From the NCBI GenBank assembly GCA_913061145.1, contig CAJXUQ010000008.1:81916-145915 (forward strand): a DNA stretch of 64,000 nucleotides, read 5' to 3'. The stretch is from an uncultured Haliea sp. (GTDB lineage Bacteria; Pseudomonadota; Gammaproteobacteria; Pseudomonadales; Halieaceae). The translations under genes were made by a program, and so were the position numbers. Below the pieces are notes generated by a model, which was given only the letters and a program-made list of their open reading frames with translations, was not told where the DNA came from and ran no database searches. Positions 39,191 to 49,470 of this stretch are shown one piece after another. Each line of letters opens with the position of its first letter. Position 1 is the first letter of the stretch.

Positions 39191-39999
39191 AGTGCAAACC
39201 CCGCTCGTGGATCTTCCCCCCCGCCAGCCTGTGGATGCATCCGCGGCCATACGGGCCGCGGATTGCGGTACAGAATACCCTTGCCGAAACCGTCGTCCGC
39301 GTGAATCAGCGCTGCAGCCTCCGCGGCGGTTGCAGGCGTGCCCTCCACAGGGTGCACGCGCTGTTTCCAGGCAGTTTGCTCTGGTACAAAGGTCACGCAC
39401 TGGCTGAGCACGTGAATGAAGGCAAAGCCGGGAAAGGCCATGGCCTCAAAGATAAGCTGTGCCAGGCCGTTGGGATCCCCGCTGTAGCCACGGGCGATAA
39501 AGCCGGCACCGCTGGCCAGGGCGATGGCGCAGGGCTGGAAGGCGCGCATCTCGGTGCCGTGAGGGGTCAGTTTGCCATCCAGCCAGGATTCCGGACTGGT
39601 GGGAGATGCCTGCCCCTTGGTCATGCCGTAGACCTCGTTGTCCATTGCAATGTAGACAATATTCACGTTGCGGCGGCAGGCGTGGAGGAAGTGGTTGCCG
39701 CCAATCGAAAAGCCGTCGCCATCGCCGCCCACTGCGACTACCTCGAGATCGGGGCGCGCCACTTTCAGGCCGGCGGCCAGGGGTAGTGCCCGCCCGTGCA
39801 CACCGTGGAAACCGTAGCTGCTGACGTAGGCGGGCAGGCGCGAGGAGCAGCCAATGCCGGAGACGATCGCCGTATTGTGGCTGGCAACCTCGCGCGCAGC
39901 CATGGCCTTGGTGATTGCGTTGAGCACACTGTAGTGGCCACAACCCGGGCACCAGATAGGCTTGATCCCGGATTTGTAGTCTCTCGCTTTAAGTGGCAT
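39187..39999 (-). CDS. korB: 2-oxoacid:ferredoxin oxidoreductase, beta (TPP-binding) subunit
   Basis: MPLKARDYKSGIKPIWCPGCGHYSVLNAITKAMA; GIGCSSRLPAYVSSYGFHGVHGRALPLAAGLKVARPDLEVVAVGGDGDGFSIGGNHFLHACRRNVN. Confidence 0.94.
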   Translation of the reverse strand: MPLKARDYKSGIKPIWCPGCGHYSVLNAITKAMAAREVASHNTAIVSGIGCSSRLPAYVSSYGFHGVHGRALPLAAGLKVARPDLEVVAVGGDGDGFSIGGNHFLHACRRNVNIVYIAMDNEVYGMTKGQASPTSPESWLDGKLTPHGTEMRAFQPCAIALASGAGFIARGYSGDPNGLAQLIFEAMAFPGFAFIHVLSQCVTFVPEQTAWKQRVHPVEGTPATAAEAAALIHADDGFGKGILYRNPRPVWPRMHPQAGGGEDPRAGFAL

Positions 40000-41713
40000 T
40001 GGCCGCCTCCAGTGCTGTGTAGATGTCCCGGGGTTGGATCGCTGCGGGCCCGGGCAGCGCCAGGCTCTCGAAGGCGAGTTGCGGCAGCAGGGAGCGCAGG
40101 TAGTGCCAAAGCTGTGCCCCATGGTTGTGCTCTACCACCAGAAGTCGGGTGCCGGACGCAAGCAGGGTTGCCAGCTGTTTCGTGGGCAGCGGCGCCAGCA
40201 GGCGCAGACTGAGCACCGCGACCTCGCGCCCAGCGGCTGCCATGGCCGCCTGCGCCTCCAGCGCGGTGGCGGTGACCGACCCCATACAAAGGATCACGGG
40301 GCGCTGGTCCACCTGGCCGACGAGTTCGGCCCAGTGCCCACCGAAGTCCCAGTCGGCGAGCTTGCGCCAGCGTTTATCCAGCTGCATGCGGTGGTCCCGG
40401 GCACGCGGTGACGGGATGGCATTCTCGCCGTGTTCGAGTCCATCGGCGGTATACATGTGGCCCGGCTCACCGGGCAGGGCCAGCGGCGACACACCCGAAT
40501 CCGTGTCGCGATAGCGCAAGTAGGGTTCTGCCTCTTGCGAGCTGTTGACGGCGGCCCGTGGGCAGTCGCTCCCGGGCGCATCAATCACCTGAATGGACTG
40601 GCCAAGGGACTGGTCGCTGAGCACGATCACCAGGGTTTGCAGGCGGGTTGCCAGATGCACCGCCCACGCGGCGGTGAAGTGGCAGTCGGCGATCGACTGT
40701 GCCGCCAGCACAATATGCGGTGCGTCACCGTGCATGCCGTAGAGCGCCAGGTTCAGGTCGCTTTGTTCGCTCTTGGTGGGAATACCCGTGGAGGGGCCGC
40801 CGCGCATGACATCGACCACCACTGCCGCGGTCTCGCTGGCGACTGCGAGTCCCATGGCCTCGCTCATCAGCGCCATTCCGGGGCCAGAGGTGGCGGTCAT
40901 GGCCGGCACGCCACCAAACCCTGCGCCAATCACCATGTTGATGGCCGCGAGTTCATCTTCGGCCTGCACCAGGTGGCCGCCGTAGTGATCGATATGGTGG
41001 GCCAGCCACTCCAGCAGGTCGGACGCGGGTGTGATGGGATAGGCCGCGACAAAACGTACCCCGGCCTCAAGCGCGCCCAGCGCCGCCATCTGGTTGCCGC
41101 TGGCTAGCCAGCGTTGGGGCTGCCCGGGGGCAGTCGCCGCGGGCACCGGTAATGTGGCGAGGAGTTCCCGTAACGGATCCGGCAGTGCCTGGGCAAACCC
41201 GGCCTGCAGTGCCCGGCAGGCGGCATCCAGCACTGCATCGTCGTGTTTTTCGAGGCGCGCGCGCAGCAGCGTCTCCGCCGCGGCGCATGTGCAACCCAGG
41301 CCGCTGGCGAGCATCCCGAAAAACACCATGTTCAGCCACCCCGAGTCCGCGGCGGCAGCAATCCCTGGGGCGTCAACAGTCAGGAGATTGTCGGGGGTGA
41401 CCCCGGGTGGAGGGACGTCGGTGCCGGTATGCAGGACCAGGGTGCTGGCGCTGATCGGCACTTCATCGGCAAAGCGTGCAAAGTTCTGCCAGTCCAACGC
41501 AACCAGCAGGTCAATCGTAGCCGGTATCGTCGATACCGGCGCGTCGCCCAGGCGCAAGATTGCGGCTGATTCGCCACCGCGGATCTGTGGGCTGAAGGTC
41601 TTTTTCAGCATGCCGTAGCCGCCGACCTCCGCGAACAGACGCAGGAGCAGTTCACCGGTCGAGATTGCGCCAGCGCCGCCACTGCCGCTGATCGCCAGGG
41701 TGAGAGTCGTCAT
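39989..41713 (-). CDS. korA: 2-oxoacid:ferredoxin oxidoreductase, fused gamma-alpha subunit
   Basis: 574 aa; N-terminal gamma domain (ISGSGGAGAISTGELLLRLFAEVGGYGMLKKTFSPQIRGGES) fused to alpha (AYPITPASDLLEWLAHH, GAGFGGVPAMTATSGPGMALMSEAMGLA). Confidence 0.93.
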   Translation of the reverse strand: MTTLTLAISGSGGAGAISTGELLLRLFAEVGGYGMLKKTFSPQIRGGESAAILRLGDAPVSTIPATIDLLVALDWQNFARFADEVPISASTLVLHTGTDVPPPGVTPDNLLTVDAPGIAAAADSGWLNMVFFGMLASGLGCTCAAAETLLRARLEKHDDAVLDAACRALQAGFAQALPDPLRELLATLPVPAATAPGQPQRWLASGNQMAALGALEAGVRFVAAYPITPASDLLEWLAHHIDHYGGHLVQAEDELAAINMVIGAGFGGVPAMTATSGPGMALMSEAMGLAVASETAAVVVDVMRGGPSTGIPTKSEQSDLNLALYGMHGDAPHIVLAAQSIADCHFTAAWAVHLATRLQTLVIVLSDQSLGQSIQVIDAPGSDCPRAAVNSSQEAEPYLRYRDTDSGVSPLALPGEPGHMYTADGLEHGENAIPSPRARDHRMQLDKRWRKLADWDFGGHWAELVGQVDQRPVILCMGSVTATALEAQAAMAAAGREVAVLSLRLLAPLPTKQLATLLASGTRLLVVEHNHGAQLWHYLRSLLPQLAFESLALPGPAAIQPRDIYTALEAANAT

Positions 41714-41863
41714 AATCGCTGCGTTCCAGAGTCATCGGGTTGTCGTGTCATTCGGGTCACGCTTAAGTTGGCCCTGAAGGGGCTAGTTCCACAGTCGCCT
41801 GCATGCCGAAGGCTCGTCGAATCCTTGTTGTGGGGCAACACGCTGCACGAACTGGTCGACCGT

Positions 41864-44287
41864 CTAATCGGAGCAATGGCGGGGAGGCGCACTGCTGCCG
41901 CGGGTCGAGCCTGATTCCACGTCCAGAACCAGCTGTGTCATTTTCAGAATACTGTCGGGATTCAGCGCGATGGATTCAATGTCCTGCTCTACGAGCCAGC
42001 GAGTTATCTCGGGAAAATCAGACGGCGCCTGCCCACAGATACCGATGTATTTCCCCGCCTTCTTGCAGGCCCGAATAGCCATCCCCATAAGTGCGGCAAC
42101 GGCGTCGTTGCGCTCATCGAACTCCGTCAGGAGTTCTGAATCCCGGTCTACCCCGAGTGTGAGTTGTGTCAGGTCATTTGAGCCAATCGAAAAGCCATCG
42201 CAATGCTCCAGAAAGCGCTCTGCCAGCAATGCATTGGCCGGGATTTCGCACATGAGATGAATACGCAGGCCATTCTCTCCCCGGCGCAGACCTTGTCCCG
42301 CCATCAGTTCCATGACCTTGATTTCCTCTTCCACGCTGCGGACGAAGGGAATCATCAACTCCAGGTTGGCAAGCCCCATGACGTCGCGGACTCGCTTTAC
42401 CGCATCGCACTCCATGGCGAAGCAGTCCGCGAAGCGTGGTGAGTGGTAACGGGATGCCCCCCTGAAGCCGAGCATCGGGTTGTCCTCCCGTGGCTCGTAG
42501 TCCACACCACCAAGCAACTGCGCATATTCATTGGACTTGAAGTCGCTCATGCGCACGATCACTGGCTTCGGGTAAAAGGCAGCCGCGATAGTGCCTATTC
42601 CTTCGGCGAGACGACCGACATAGAACTCCCGGGGACTGCCGTAGCCTGTGATCCGTTCGCGTATCTCTGACTGTAGCGACGGCTCAAGCTTGTCGATATC
42701 CAGCAGGGCCTGGGGGTGCACGCCGATGTGATCGTTGATGATGAACTCGATTCGGACCAGGCCGACACCATCATTCGGCAGCCGACTGAACTCGAGGGCA
42801 CGTCCGGGGTTGCCAACGATCATCATGATTTTTGTGCGTGGGCGTATACCCGCCTCAAGATTGAACTCCACAGTCTCGAAGGATAGACGTCCGTCATAGA
42901 CCTTCCCCGTTTCGCCCTCGGCACAGCACACCGTTACCGCCTGCCCGTCGCTCAGTCGATCCGTTGCATCGACAGTTCCGACGATGGCAGGAATACCCAG
43001 TTCACGGGCAATGATAGCCGCGTGGCAGACGCGCCCGCCGCGATTGGTGACAATCGCGCTGGCACGTTTCATGATGGGCTCCCAGTCAGGGTCGGTCATG
43101 TCAGTCACGAGTACATCGCCGTCCTCGATATCGGCCATGTGCGAGGCATCGAGTATCGTTTTCACCGTGCCGCTGCCAATGCGCGCGCCCACGCTTTTGC
43201 CGGTGAGCAAGACCTTGCCCTTTTCCGTCAGGCGGTAGCTCAGCTGTTTGCTGGCGTCCAGGTTTGAGTGCACAGTCTCCGGGCGAGCCTGAACAATGAA
43301 CAGTTCGCCACTCCGGCCATCTTTGGCCCACTCAATATCCATGGGTCTCCCGTAGTGGTGTTCGATGCTGATTGCCAGGTGGGCCAGCTGCAGCACTTCG
43401 TCGTCGGTGATCGCAAAGCGCTCGCGATCCTCACGACGCACCTCGACGTTGCGGGTAGCCACGCCGGTAACGTCGTCTTTGCTGTACACCATCTTCAGGG
43501 CCTTCGAACCCAGCTGCCTGCGAATGATGGGCCGAAAGCCGTCCGCCAGTGTGTTCTTGTAAACCAGGAATTCATCAGGCGTAACCGCCCCCTGGACCAC
43601 GTTTTCACCGAGGCCGTATGCGGCGGTAACCATGACCACGTCGGTAAAGCCACTCTCCGTATCGATGCTGAACATGACGCCGGATGAGGCAAGGTCGGAA
43701 CGCACCATGTTCTGTACACCGACGGACAGTGCCACTGCCATGTGGTCGAAGCCCTTGTGCACGCGGTAGGCGATGGCGCGGTCTGTGAACAGTGACGCGA
43801 GCACCCGTTTGCAGCTGCGCTGCAGGTGCTCTTCGCCCTGTATGTTGAGGTAGGTCTCCTGTTGCCCCGCAAATGAGGCGTCAGGCATGTCCTCGGCAGT
43901 TGCGGATGACCGTACGGCGACCTCGGGGTCCATGCCGCCGTTTTTCTGTCTCAGGATGTCGTAGGCGGCGTTGATCTCTGCGGCGATTTCAGGAGGCATT
44001 TCACCATCGACAATCCAGCCGCGGATGCTGGCACCCACAGTGGCCAGCGCGCGGACATCCGCGATATCCAGCTGGGCCAGCGCCTCGGTGATCTTGTTGC
44101 GCAGATCGTTATGATCAAGGAATGCGTAGTAGGCTGCAGCCACCGTAGCAAAGCCATCCGGCACCTGTATTGTCTGGCCGGACAGTGTGCTGTACATCTC
44201 GCCCAATGAGGCATTCTTGCCTCCTACCAAAGGCACATCACCGATGCCCAGTTCAGAGAACAGTCGAACGTAACTGAAGTTACTCAT
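41864..44287 (-). CDS. ppsA: Phosphoenolpyruvate synthase
   Basis: MSNFSYVRLFSELGIGDVPLVGGKNASLGEMY; VRSSATAEDMPDASFAGQQETYLN; TNRGGRVCHAAIIARELGIPAIVG; GSNDLTQLTLGVDRDS; ICGQAPSDFPE. Confidence 0.96.
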   Translation of the reverse strand: MSNFSYVRLFSELGIGDVPLVGGKNASLGEMYSTLSGQTIQVPDGFATVAAAYYAFLDHNDLRNKITEALAQLDIADVRALATVGASIRGWIVDGEMPPEIAAEINAAYDILRQKNGGMDPEVAVRSSATAEDMPDASFAGQQETYLNIQGEEHLQRSCKRVLASLFTDRAIAYRVHKGFDHMAVALSVGVQNMVRSDLASSGVMFSIDTESGFTDVVMVTAAYGLGENVVQGAVTPDEFLVYKNTLADGFRPIIRRQLGSKALKMVYSKDDVTGVATRNVEVRREDRERFAITDDEVLQLAHLAISIEHHYGRPMDIEWAKDGRSGELFIVQARPETVHSNLDASKQLSYRLTEKGKVLLTGKSVGARIGSGTVKTILDASHMADIEDGDVLVTDMTDPDWEPIMKRASAIVTNRGGRVCHAAIIARELGIPAIVGTVDATDRLSDGQAVTVCCAEGETGKVYDGRLSFETVEFNLEAGIRPRTKIMMIVGNPGRALEFSRLPNDGVGLVRIEFIINDHIGVHPQALLDIDKLEPSLQSEIRERITGYGSPREFYVGRLAEGIGTIAAAFYPKPVIVRMSDFKSNEYAQLLGGVDYEPREDNPMLGFRGASRYHSPRFADCFAMECDAVKRVRDVMGLANLELMIPFVRSVEEEIKVMELMAGQGLRRGENGLRIHLMCEIPANALLAERFLEHCDGFSIGSNDLTQLTLGVDRDSELLTEFDERNDAVAALMGMAIRACKKAGKYIGICGQAPSDFPEITRWLVEQDIESIALNPDSILKMTQLVLDVESGSTRGSSAPPRHCSD

Positions 44288-44341
44288 GACATTGCCTCCC
44301 ACGTCCCGATTTCAGTGTGTTCGCAACGCGGGCCAGGATAA

Positions 44342-44355
44342 TTGACCTGCCTCAA
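44342..44355. promoter_or_regulatory. Candidate FNR/CRP-family operator between ppsA and the hydrogenase operon
   Basis: TTGACCTGCCTCAA = TTGA-N6-TCAA; matches both outer half-sites of TTGATNNNNATCAA; 55 bp upstream of the ppsA start in a divergent promoter region. Confidence 0.45.
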
Positions 44356-44509
44356 GATTCAGTGGGATTCCGCCGGCTTCACTGGCATTTTTGCCGTTCG
44401 GGGTGTCGTCCGCACAAATTCTTCTACAGAATAGACGCGGTGATAAGAATACGGGTTTAGCCGCGCAGCACTTCGCAGCGCCGGCGTGTTGACCCGATAC
44501 TGGAAGGCC

Positions 44510-45589
44510 ATGCTTATGCAACGCTGGACTCCAAGGGATTTACAGGCGCTGATCGACGGCTTGCGTGCCGAGGGGGTTCGCGTACTTGGTCCCAGGGTGG
44601 GCGATGCGGCCATACTCTACGATGAGATTGAAACTCTGCCCATCGGATGTGGTGATGAGCAGGCCCCCGGCCACTATCGTCTGACCGCGAGACACGATCA
44701 GAGTCGGTTCGGTTACAACCTGGGCCCGTCGACCTGGAAACAGTTCCTGTTTCCGCCAGAGGAGGCGATATTTCGTGTGCAGGACGGGGAGTTTATCAGC
44801 TGCCGTGAGCAGCCCGATAAAATGGCTTTTTTCGGTGTCCGAGCCTGCGAGCTGGCCGCGATTTCGATTCAGGACCGGGTATTCATCGGCGACTTTGCCG
44901 ACCCTGGCTACGCCTCGCGCCGTGAAAACCTGCTGCTGATTGCGGTCAACTGCTCCCAGGCTTCGGGTAACTGTTTTTGCGCATCTACCGGTGATGGCCC
45001 TGCAGTGGGTGTCGGCGCCGACCTGATCCTGACCGAGCTGCGGCCGGAGGATCCCTACTACCTGGTGGAGGCTCAGACCGAAGCTGGCCAATTGATGATG
45101 TCGGCTATCGGTGGCCCTGCGGCGGCAACCGGGGAAATCGACGCCCGGGATGAAGTTCTGGCTGCGACCCGACTGCAGATGCAGCGCGAGTTTGCCACCG
45201 AGGGCATTGCCGAGGCACTGTACTCCGCCCTTGATCATCCGCATTGGGATGTGGTCGCCGAGCGCTGTCTGGCCTGCGGGAACTGCACCCAGGTCTGCCC
45301 GACCTGTTTTTGTAGCTCAACCCGGGAGCATGTAAACCCTGTCGGTCTTGGGGTGACGCACATGCGCCGCTGGGAATCCTGCTTTGCTGCCGATCACTCC
45401 TATCTTTCCGGTGGTGTGGTACGCCCGAGTGTGAAGTCGCGCTATCGCCAGTGGTTGACGCACAAGCTGGCAGGCTGGGAGCTACAATTCGGCGTGTCCG
45501 GCTGCACGGGATGCGGGCGCTGCATCAGTTGGTGTCCGGTTGGCATTGATTTGACGGAGGAAGTTGCCGAGATCAGGCGGCCGCTATGA
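44510..45589 (+). CDS. NiFe hydrogenase (group 3b/sulfhydrogenase-like) beta subunit, 4Fe-4S dicluster
   Basis: [72 protein letters not shown]. Confidence 0.92.
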   Translation: MLMQRWTPRDLQALIDGLRAEGVRVLGPRVGDAAILYDEIETLPIGCGDEQAPGHYRLTARHDQSRFGYNLGPSTWKQFLFPPEEAIFRVQDGEFISCREQPDKMAFFGVRACELAAISIQDRVFIGDFADPGYASRRENLLLIAVNCSQASGNCFCASTGDGPAVGVGADLILTELRPEDPYYLVEAQTEAGQLMMSAIGGPAAATGEIDARDEVLAATRLQMQREFATEGIAEALYSALDHPHWDVVAERCLACGNCTQVCPTCFCSSTREHVNPVGLGVTHMRRWESCFAADHSYLSGGVVRPSVKSRYRQWLTHKLAGWELQFGVSGCTGCGRCISWCPVGIDLTEEVAEIRRPL

Positions 45590-46053
45590 GAACTGTTGGC
45601 GACGAGTTGCGGGCCCATCCGTTCTTCGCTGGACTGAGTGAGGACTGCATGCAGTTGATCGCAGGCTGTGGCGAACATGTGGTGTTCCGGTCAGGTGCGA
45701 CGATAGCCAGCGAAGGCAGTGCGGCCAATGAGTTTTATGTCATTGAGCGAGGGCGGGTCGCGTTGCAGCTACACACGTCGGCAACGGGCGCTTTACTCAT
45801 ACAAACGCTCGATGCCGGCGATATTCTGGGCTGGTCCTGGCTGTTTCCGCCGTTTCGCTGGTCGATCGAGGCAAGAGCAATGCAGGATGTGCATGCCATT
45901 CGACTTGACGGAAAATGTCTGCGCGGCAAGTGTGATACTGATCCTGCGATGGGGTACGCGCTGATGCAACGTTTTTCCTACATCATGAGTCAGCGAGTAG
46001 AGGCCACTCGCCTGCAGGTGTTGGATGTGTACGGTAGAGCGAACCGCTCGTGA
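45586..46053 (+). CDS. Stand-alone cyclic-nucleotide-binding-domain (Crp/Fnr N-terminal-like) protein
   Basis: 155 aa; [51 protein letters not shown]...[34 protein letters not shown]; no recognisable HTH after the dimerisation-like helix; starts ATGA-overlapped with the beta subunit stop. Confidence 0.88.
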   Translation: MRTVGDELRAHPFFAGLSEDCMQLIAGCGEHVVFRSGATIASEGSAANEFYVIERGRVALQLHTSATGALLIQTLDAGDILGWSWLFPPFRWSIEARAMQDVHAIRLDGKCLRGKCDTDPAMGYALMQRFSYIMSQRVEATRLQVLDVYGRANRS

Positions 46054-46871
46054 AGGACCCACTGCTGCCGCACCTTGTTGAGATGCAATCCTGGCAGCAG
46101 GAAAGCGAGCTTGTGTTTACGTTTCAGGTCGCACCGCCGGAAGAGTACGGGAGCTTTCGTGCCGGTCAGTTCAATATGCTCTATTTACCCGGCATGGGTG
46201 AATCGGCGATATCTATCAGCGGTGACCCGGCTGACAGGAATCACCTGACACACACAGTCAGGGCAGTGGGCAACGTGACGCGGGCTCTGCACGGACTCAG
46301 GCCACCTGCCCGCATCGGTTTGCGCGGTCCTTTCGGTCGAGGCTGGCCTCTGGCCGCCGCCGAAGGTCGGGAGCTGCTGCTAATGGCTGGCGGAATCGGA
46401 CTGGCGCCGCTGCGACCGGTACTGTTTCAGGCGCTGGCTGCGCCGGAGCGCTACCAACGTGTCACTCTGCTGCTGGGTGCCCGTTCCCCGGAGGAGATTC
46501 TGTATTCTGAACAGCTGTTGCGCTGGAAATCAGATGCCGGCCTGCAGTTCCTGGCAACCGTTGACGTGGCCTCCGCTGCATGGCGCGGCGATGTCGGTGT
46601 TATCACGGATCTGGTGCAGAGGGCTGCTATAAACCCGCAGCAAACAGTGGCGATGGTCTGCGGCCCGGAAATCATGCTGCGCTTCTGCGCAAGGCGGTTG
46701 CGGGAACTCGGCGTCGCCAGCGACGCGATTCATGTCTCCCTGGAACGCCACATGCAGTGTGGCACCGGCTTCTGCGGCCATTGTCAGCTGGGACCGTATT
46801 TTCTCTGCAAAGACGGGCCGGTGTTTGCCTATCCCGCTGTGGAGCCCTACCTCATGACGCAGGAATTCTGA
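46050..46871 (+). CDS. NiFe hydrogenase gamma subunit, FAD/NAD(P)-binding
   Basis: GTG start overlapping previous stop; [75 protein letters not shown] (2Fe-2S). Confidence 0.92.
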   Translation: MKDPLLPHLVEMQSWQQESELVFTFQVAPPEEYGSFRAGQFNMLYLPGMGESAISISGDPADRNHLTHTVRAVGNVTRALHGLRPPARIGLRGPFGRGWPLAAAEGRELLLMAGGIGLAPLRPVLFQALAAPERYQRVTLLLGARSPEEILYSEQLLRWKSDAGLQFLATVDVASAAWRGDVGVITDLVQRAAINPQQTVAMVCGPEIMLRFCARRLRELGVASDAIHVSLERHMQCGTGFCGHCQLGPYFLCKDGPVFAYPAVEPYLMTQEF

Positions 46872-47698
46872 TGGCTATGCCTGCTCGGCCGCGACTGGCT
46901 GTTTTCAAGTTTGCCTCCTGCGATGGCTGCCAGTTAAGCCTGCTCGATTGCGAGGATGAATTGCTGAGCATCGCTGAGCGGCTCGATATCGTGCATTTTC
47001 CCGAGGCATCCAGGCGGATGCTGATCGGTCCCTACGATATCGCCCTGGTCGAAGGTTCGATTACTACCGCGCACGATCGTGAACGTCTCACTGAGATTCG
47101 CGAGCAGAGTGGCTTCCTGGTCTCTATTGGTGCCTGTGCCACAGCGGGTGGCCTGCAGGCTATGCGCAACTTCGCTGATGTCAGTGACTATGCCCGCACG
47201 GTCTATCCCCATCCGGAGTACCTTTCGACGCTGGAGACCTCTACGCCGATCGCTGACCATGTCGCCGTCGATTACGAGCTGCATGGCTGCCCCGTCGACA
47301 AGTATCAATTGCTGGAAGTGGTGCTGGCTTTCGCCAGCGGGCGCCGTCCCCAGATCGCCCGCGAAAGCGTTTGTATGGAGTGCAAAGCCCGGGGCAATGT
47401 CTGCGTACTCGTTGCCCAGGGGCAGCATTGTCTGGGCCCGATTACCCAGGCTGGCTGCGGTGCATTGTGTCCTGCCTATAACCGCGGTTGCTATGGTTGC
47501 TTCGGGGGGAAAGAGCAGGCTCAGGTGGGTTCGCTGATTGACCATTTGCGAGTGCACCATGGTATGACCCTGGACCAGGCCAGGCGCAGCCTGCGAGCCT
47601 ACAATCCTACAGCTGAACCGCTGCAGATCATCGCCCTGCAGTGCGACAAGGACGATGTTTCCGGTAGCAAAAGAGGGAGCGGTGGCCATGACGGGTAA
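46871..47698 (+). CDS. NiFe hydrogenase small (delta) subunit
   Basis: [74 protein letters not shown]. Confidence 0.94.
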   Translation: MAMPARPRLAVFKFASCDGCQLSLLDCEDELLSIAERLDIVHFPEASRRMLIGPYDIALVEGSITTAHDRERLTEIREQSGFLVSIGACATAGGLQAMRNFADVSDYARTVYPHPEYLSTLETSTPIADHVAVDYELHGCPVDKYQLLEVVLAFASGRRPQIARESVCMECKARGNVCVLVAQGQHCLGPITQAGCGALCPAYNRGCYGCFGGKEQAQVGSLIDHLRVHHGMTLDQARRSLRAYNPTAEPLQIIALQCDKDDVSGSKRGSGGHDG

Positions 47699-49013
47699 AG
47701 ACATTCCGGTCAGGGCCGGGTTGAAAACCCGGCGTATTGATGTGGGTTATCTTGCCCGGGTGGAAGGCGAGGGTGCCCTGATGGTGGATGTGGTTGACGG
47801 TGAGCTCAGGGACGTCCAGTTAAAGATTTTTGAACCGCCGCGCTTCTTCGAGGCTTTTTTGCAGGGCCGAGAACTGACAGAGGCGCCGGACATCACCGCG
47901 CGCATTTGCGGAATATGCCCCGTGGCCTACATGATGAGCGCCGTGCATGCGCTGGAGGCGATGCTCGGTATCCGCCCCGACGAGGGCATCCGCCGATTAC
48001 GCCGGCTGCTGTACTGCGGTGAATGGATTGAAAGTCACGTTTTGCATATCTATATGCTCCACGCACCGGATTTCCTCGGTTTCGACGACGCAATCACACT
48101 GGCTCGGGAGCATCCGGACGTGGTGAAACGCGGCCTGCGCATGAAAAAAGCGGGTAACGATATCGTCAAGTTGCTGGGTGGTCGGGAAATTCATCCCATC
48201 AATGTCCGCGTGGGCGGGTTCTACAAGATTCCCGAAGTCGCGGTATTCAACGCGCTGCTTGATGAACTGAAGTGGGCCCGTGACGCGGCCGCAGAGACGG
48301 TGTTCTGGGCAGCCGGTCTCGATATTCCGAATATGCATCGCGACTATGAGTTCGTCGCACTGCGCCACGATAGCGACTATCCCTTCAGCGAGGGGCGCAT
48401 TGTGTCCAGCCGCGGGCTTGATATTGCGATGGCACAGTACCCAAACCATTTCTCAGAGCGTCAGGTGCCCCACAGCAATGCCCTGCACTCAGTGCGCACG
48501 CCTGGCAATACGCCTTACTTTGTCGGTCCCATGGCTCGATACAACCTGAATCGCGACCGCCTTTCGAACGCGACCCGGAACCTCGCATGCGAAGTCGGTT
48601 TTGATCGCACGGTGGATAACCCCTTTGAGAGCATCGTGGTGCGCGCGCTGGAAGTTTTTCAGGCATTCGACGAAGCCATTCGGCTGATAGACGATTTTAT
48701 CGTTCCAGCACGGGCGGCAGAGGTGGTTCCCGCGGGTGGCGGTGTGGGGATGGCGGCCACAGAAGCGCCGCGTGGGTTGCTTTTTCACCGCTATGAAGTC
48801 GGTGAGGACGGGCTTATCACCCTGGCCAATATTGTGCCGCCAACCTCACAGAACCAACTGACGATCGAGCAGGACCTGCACGAGCTGGTAGCGGGCAATC
48901 TTCATCTCGCCGAGAGCGAGCTGACTGTGCTCTGTGAACAGGCGATTCGAAACTATGATCCTTGTATTTCCTGTGCGACCCACTTCCTTAAGCTACAGTT
49001 ACGTCATGGCTAG
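47688..49013 (+). CDS. NiFe hydrogenase large (alpha) subunit
   Basis: L1 motif [21 protein letters not shown]2 motif DPCISCATH followed by C-terminal tail FLKLQLRHG expected to be proteolytically removed. Confidence 0.96.
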   Translation: MTGKDIPVRAGLKTRRIDVGYLARVEGEGALMVDVVDGELRDVQLKIFEPPRFFEAFLQGRELTEAPDITARICGICPVAYMMSAVHALEAMLGIRPDEGIRRLRRLLYCGEWIESHVLHIYMLHAPDFLGFDDAITLAREHPDVVKRGLRMKKAGNDIVKLLGGREIHPINVRVGGFYKIPEVAVFNALLDELKWARDAAAETVFWAAGLDIPNMHRDYEFVALRHDSDYPFSEGRIVSSRGLDIAMAQYPNHFSERQVPHSNALHSVRTPGNTPYFVGPMARYNLNRDRLSNATRNLACEVGFDRTVDNPFESIVVRALEVFQAFDEAIRLIDDFIVPARAAEVVPAGGGVGMAATEAPRGLLFHRYEVGEDGLITLANIVPPTSQNQLTIEQDLHELVAGNLHLAESELTVLCEQAIRNYDPCISCATHFLKLQLRHG

Positions 49014-49470
49014 AGGGGGCAGAATTGTGACTGTGGGTAATTCCTACCGCGGAGATGACGGTGTTGGACCCTACGTCTTCAGCAGATTGTCCGAGGCGCT
49101 TCCCGGGTTGGATCTGGTGGCATCTGACGGCGAGGTCAGTGGACTTATTGCCGCGTTCCAGGGCTGTGATGAATTGCTGCTCATCGATGCCGTGGATGCT
49201 GTTGGCGCGGGGTTATGCCCGGGCAGCGTGATCTGGTTGGAGGCGAATGACCCGGCGCTTGCTGACGTCGGGCTGCGCGCCAGCACACATGCTATGGGCG
49301 TGGCCGAGGCTATCGCGTTGGCTCGATCACTCGGTTCCCTGCCTGACCGTTTCACCGTAATTGCTATTGCCGGCGCGTGCTTTGGTCAGGGGCAGGGCCT
49401 TTCCGCTGACGTGATGGCGGCCGCGGACCGCCTTGTCGCAGAACTCAGCGGACGGTATGGCCATGCATGA
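49006..49470 (+). CDS. Hydrogenase maturation endopeptidase
   Basis: [67 protein letters not shown]. Confidence 0.92.
   Translation: MARGGRIVTVGNSYRGDDGVGPYVFSRLSEALPGLDLVASDGEVSGLIAAFQGCDELLLIDAVDAVGAGLCPGSVIWLEANDPALADVGLRASTHAMGVAEAIALARSLGSLPDRFTVIAIAGACFGQGQGLSADVMAAADRLVAELSGRYGHA

Noticed and set aside
44381-44400. Possible sigma-54 promoter (TGGCATTTTTGCC) upstream of the hydrogenase operon
   Set aside because: GG-to-GC spacing is 7 nt rather than the 10 nt required for a -24/-12 element.
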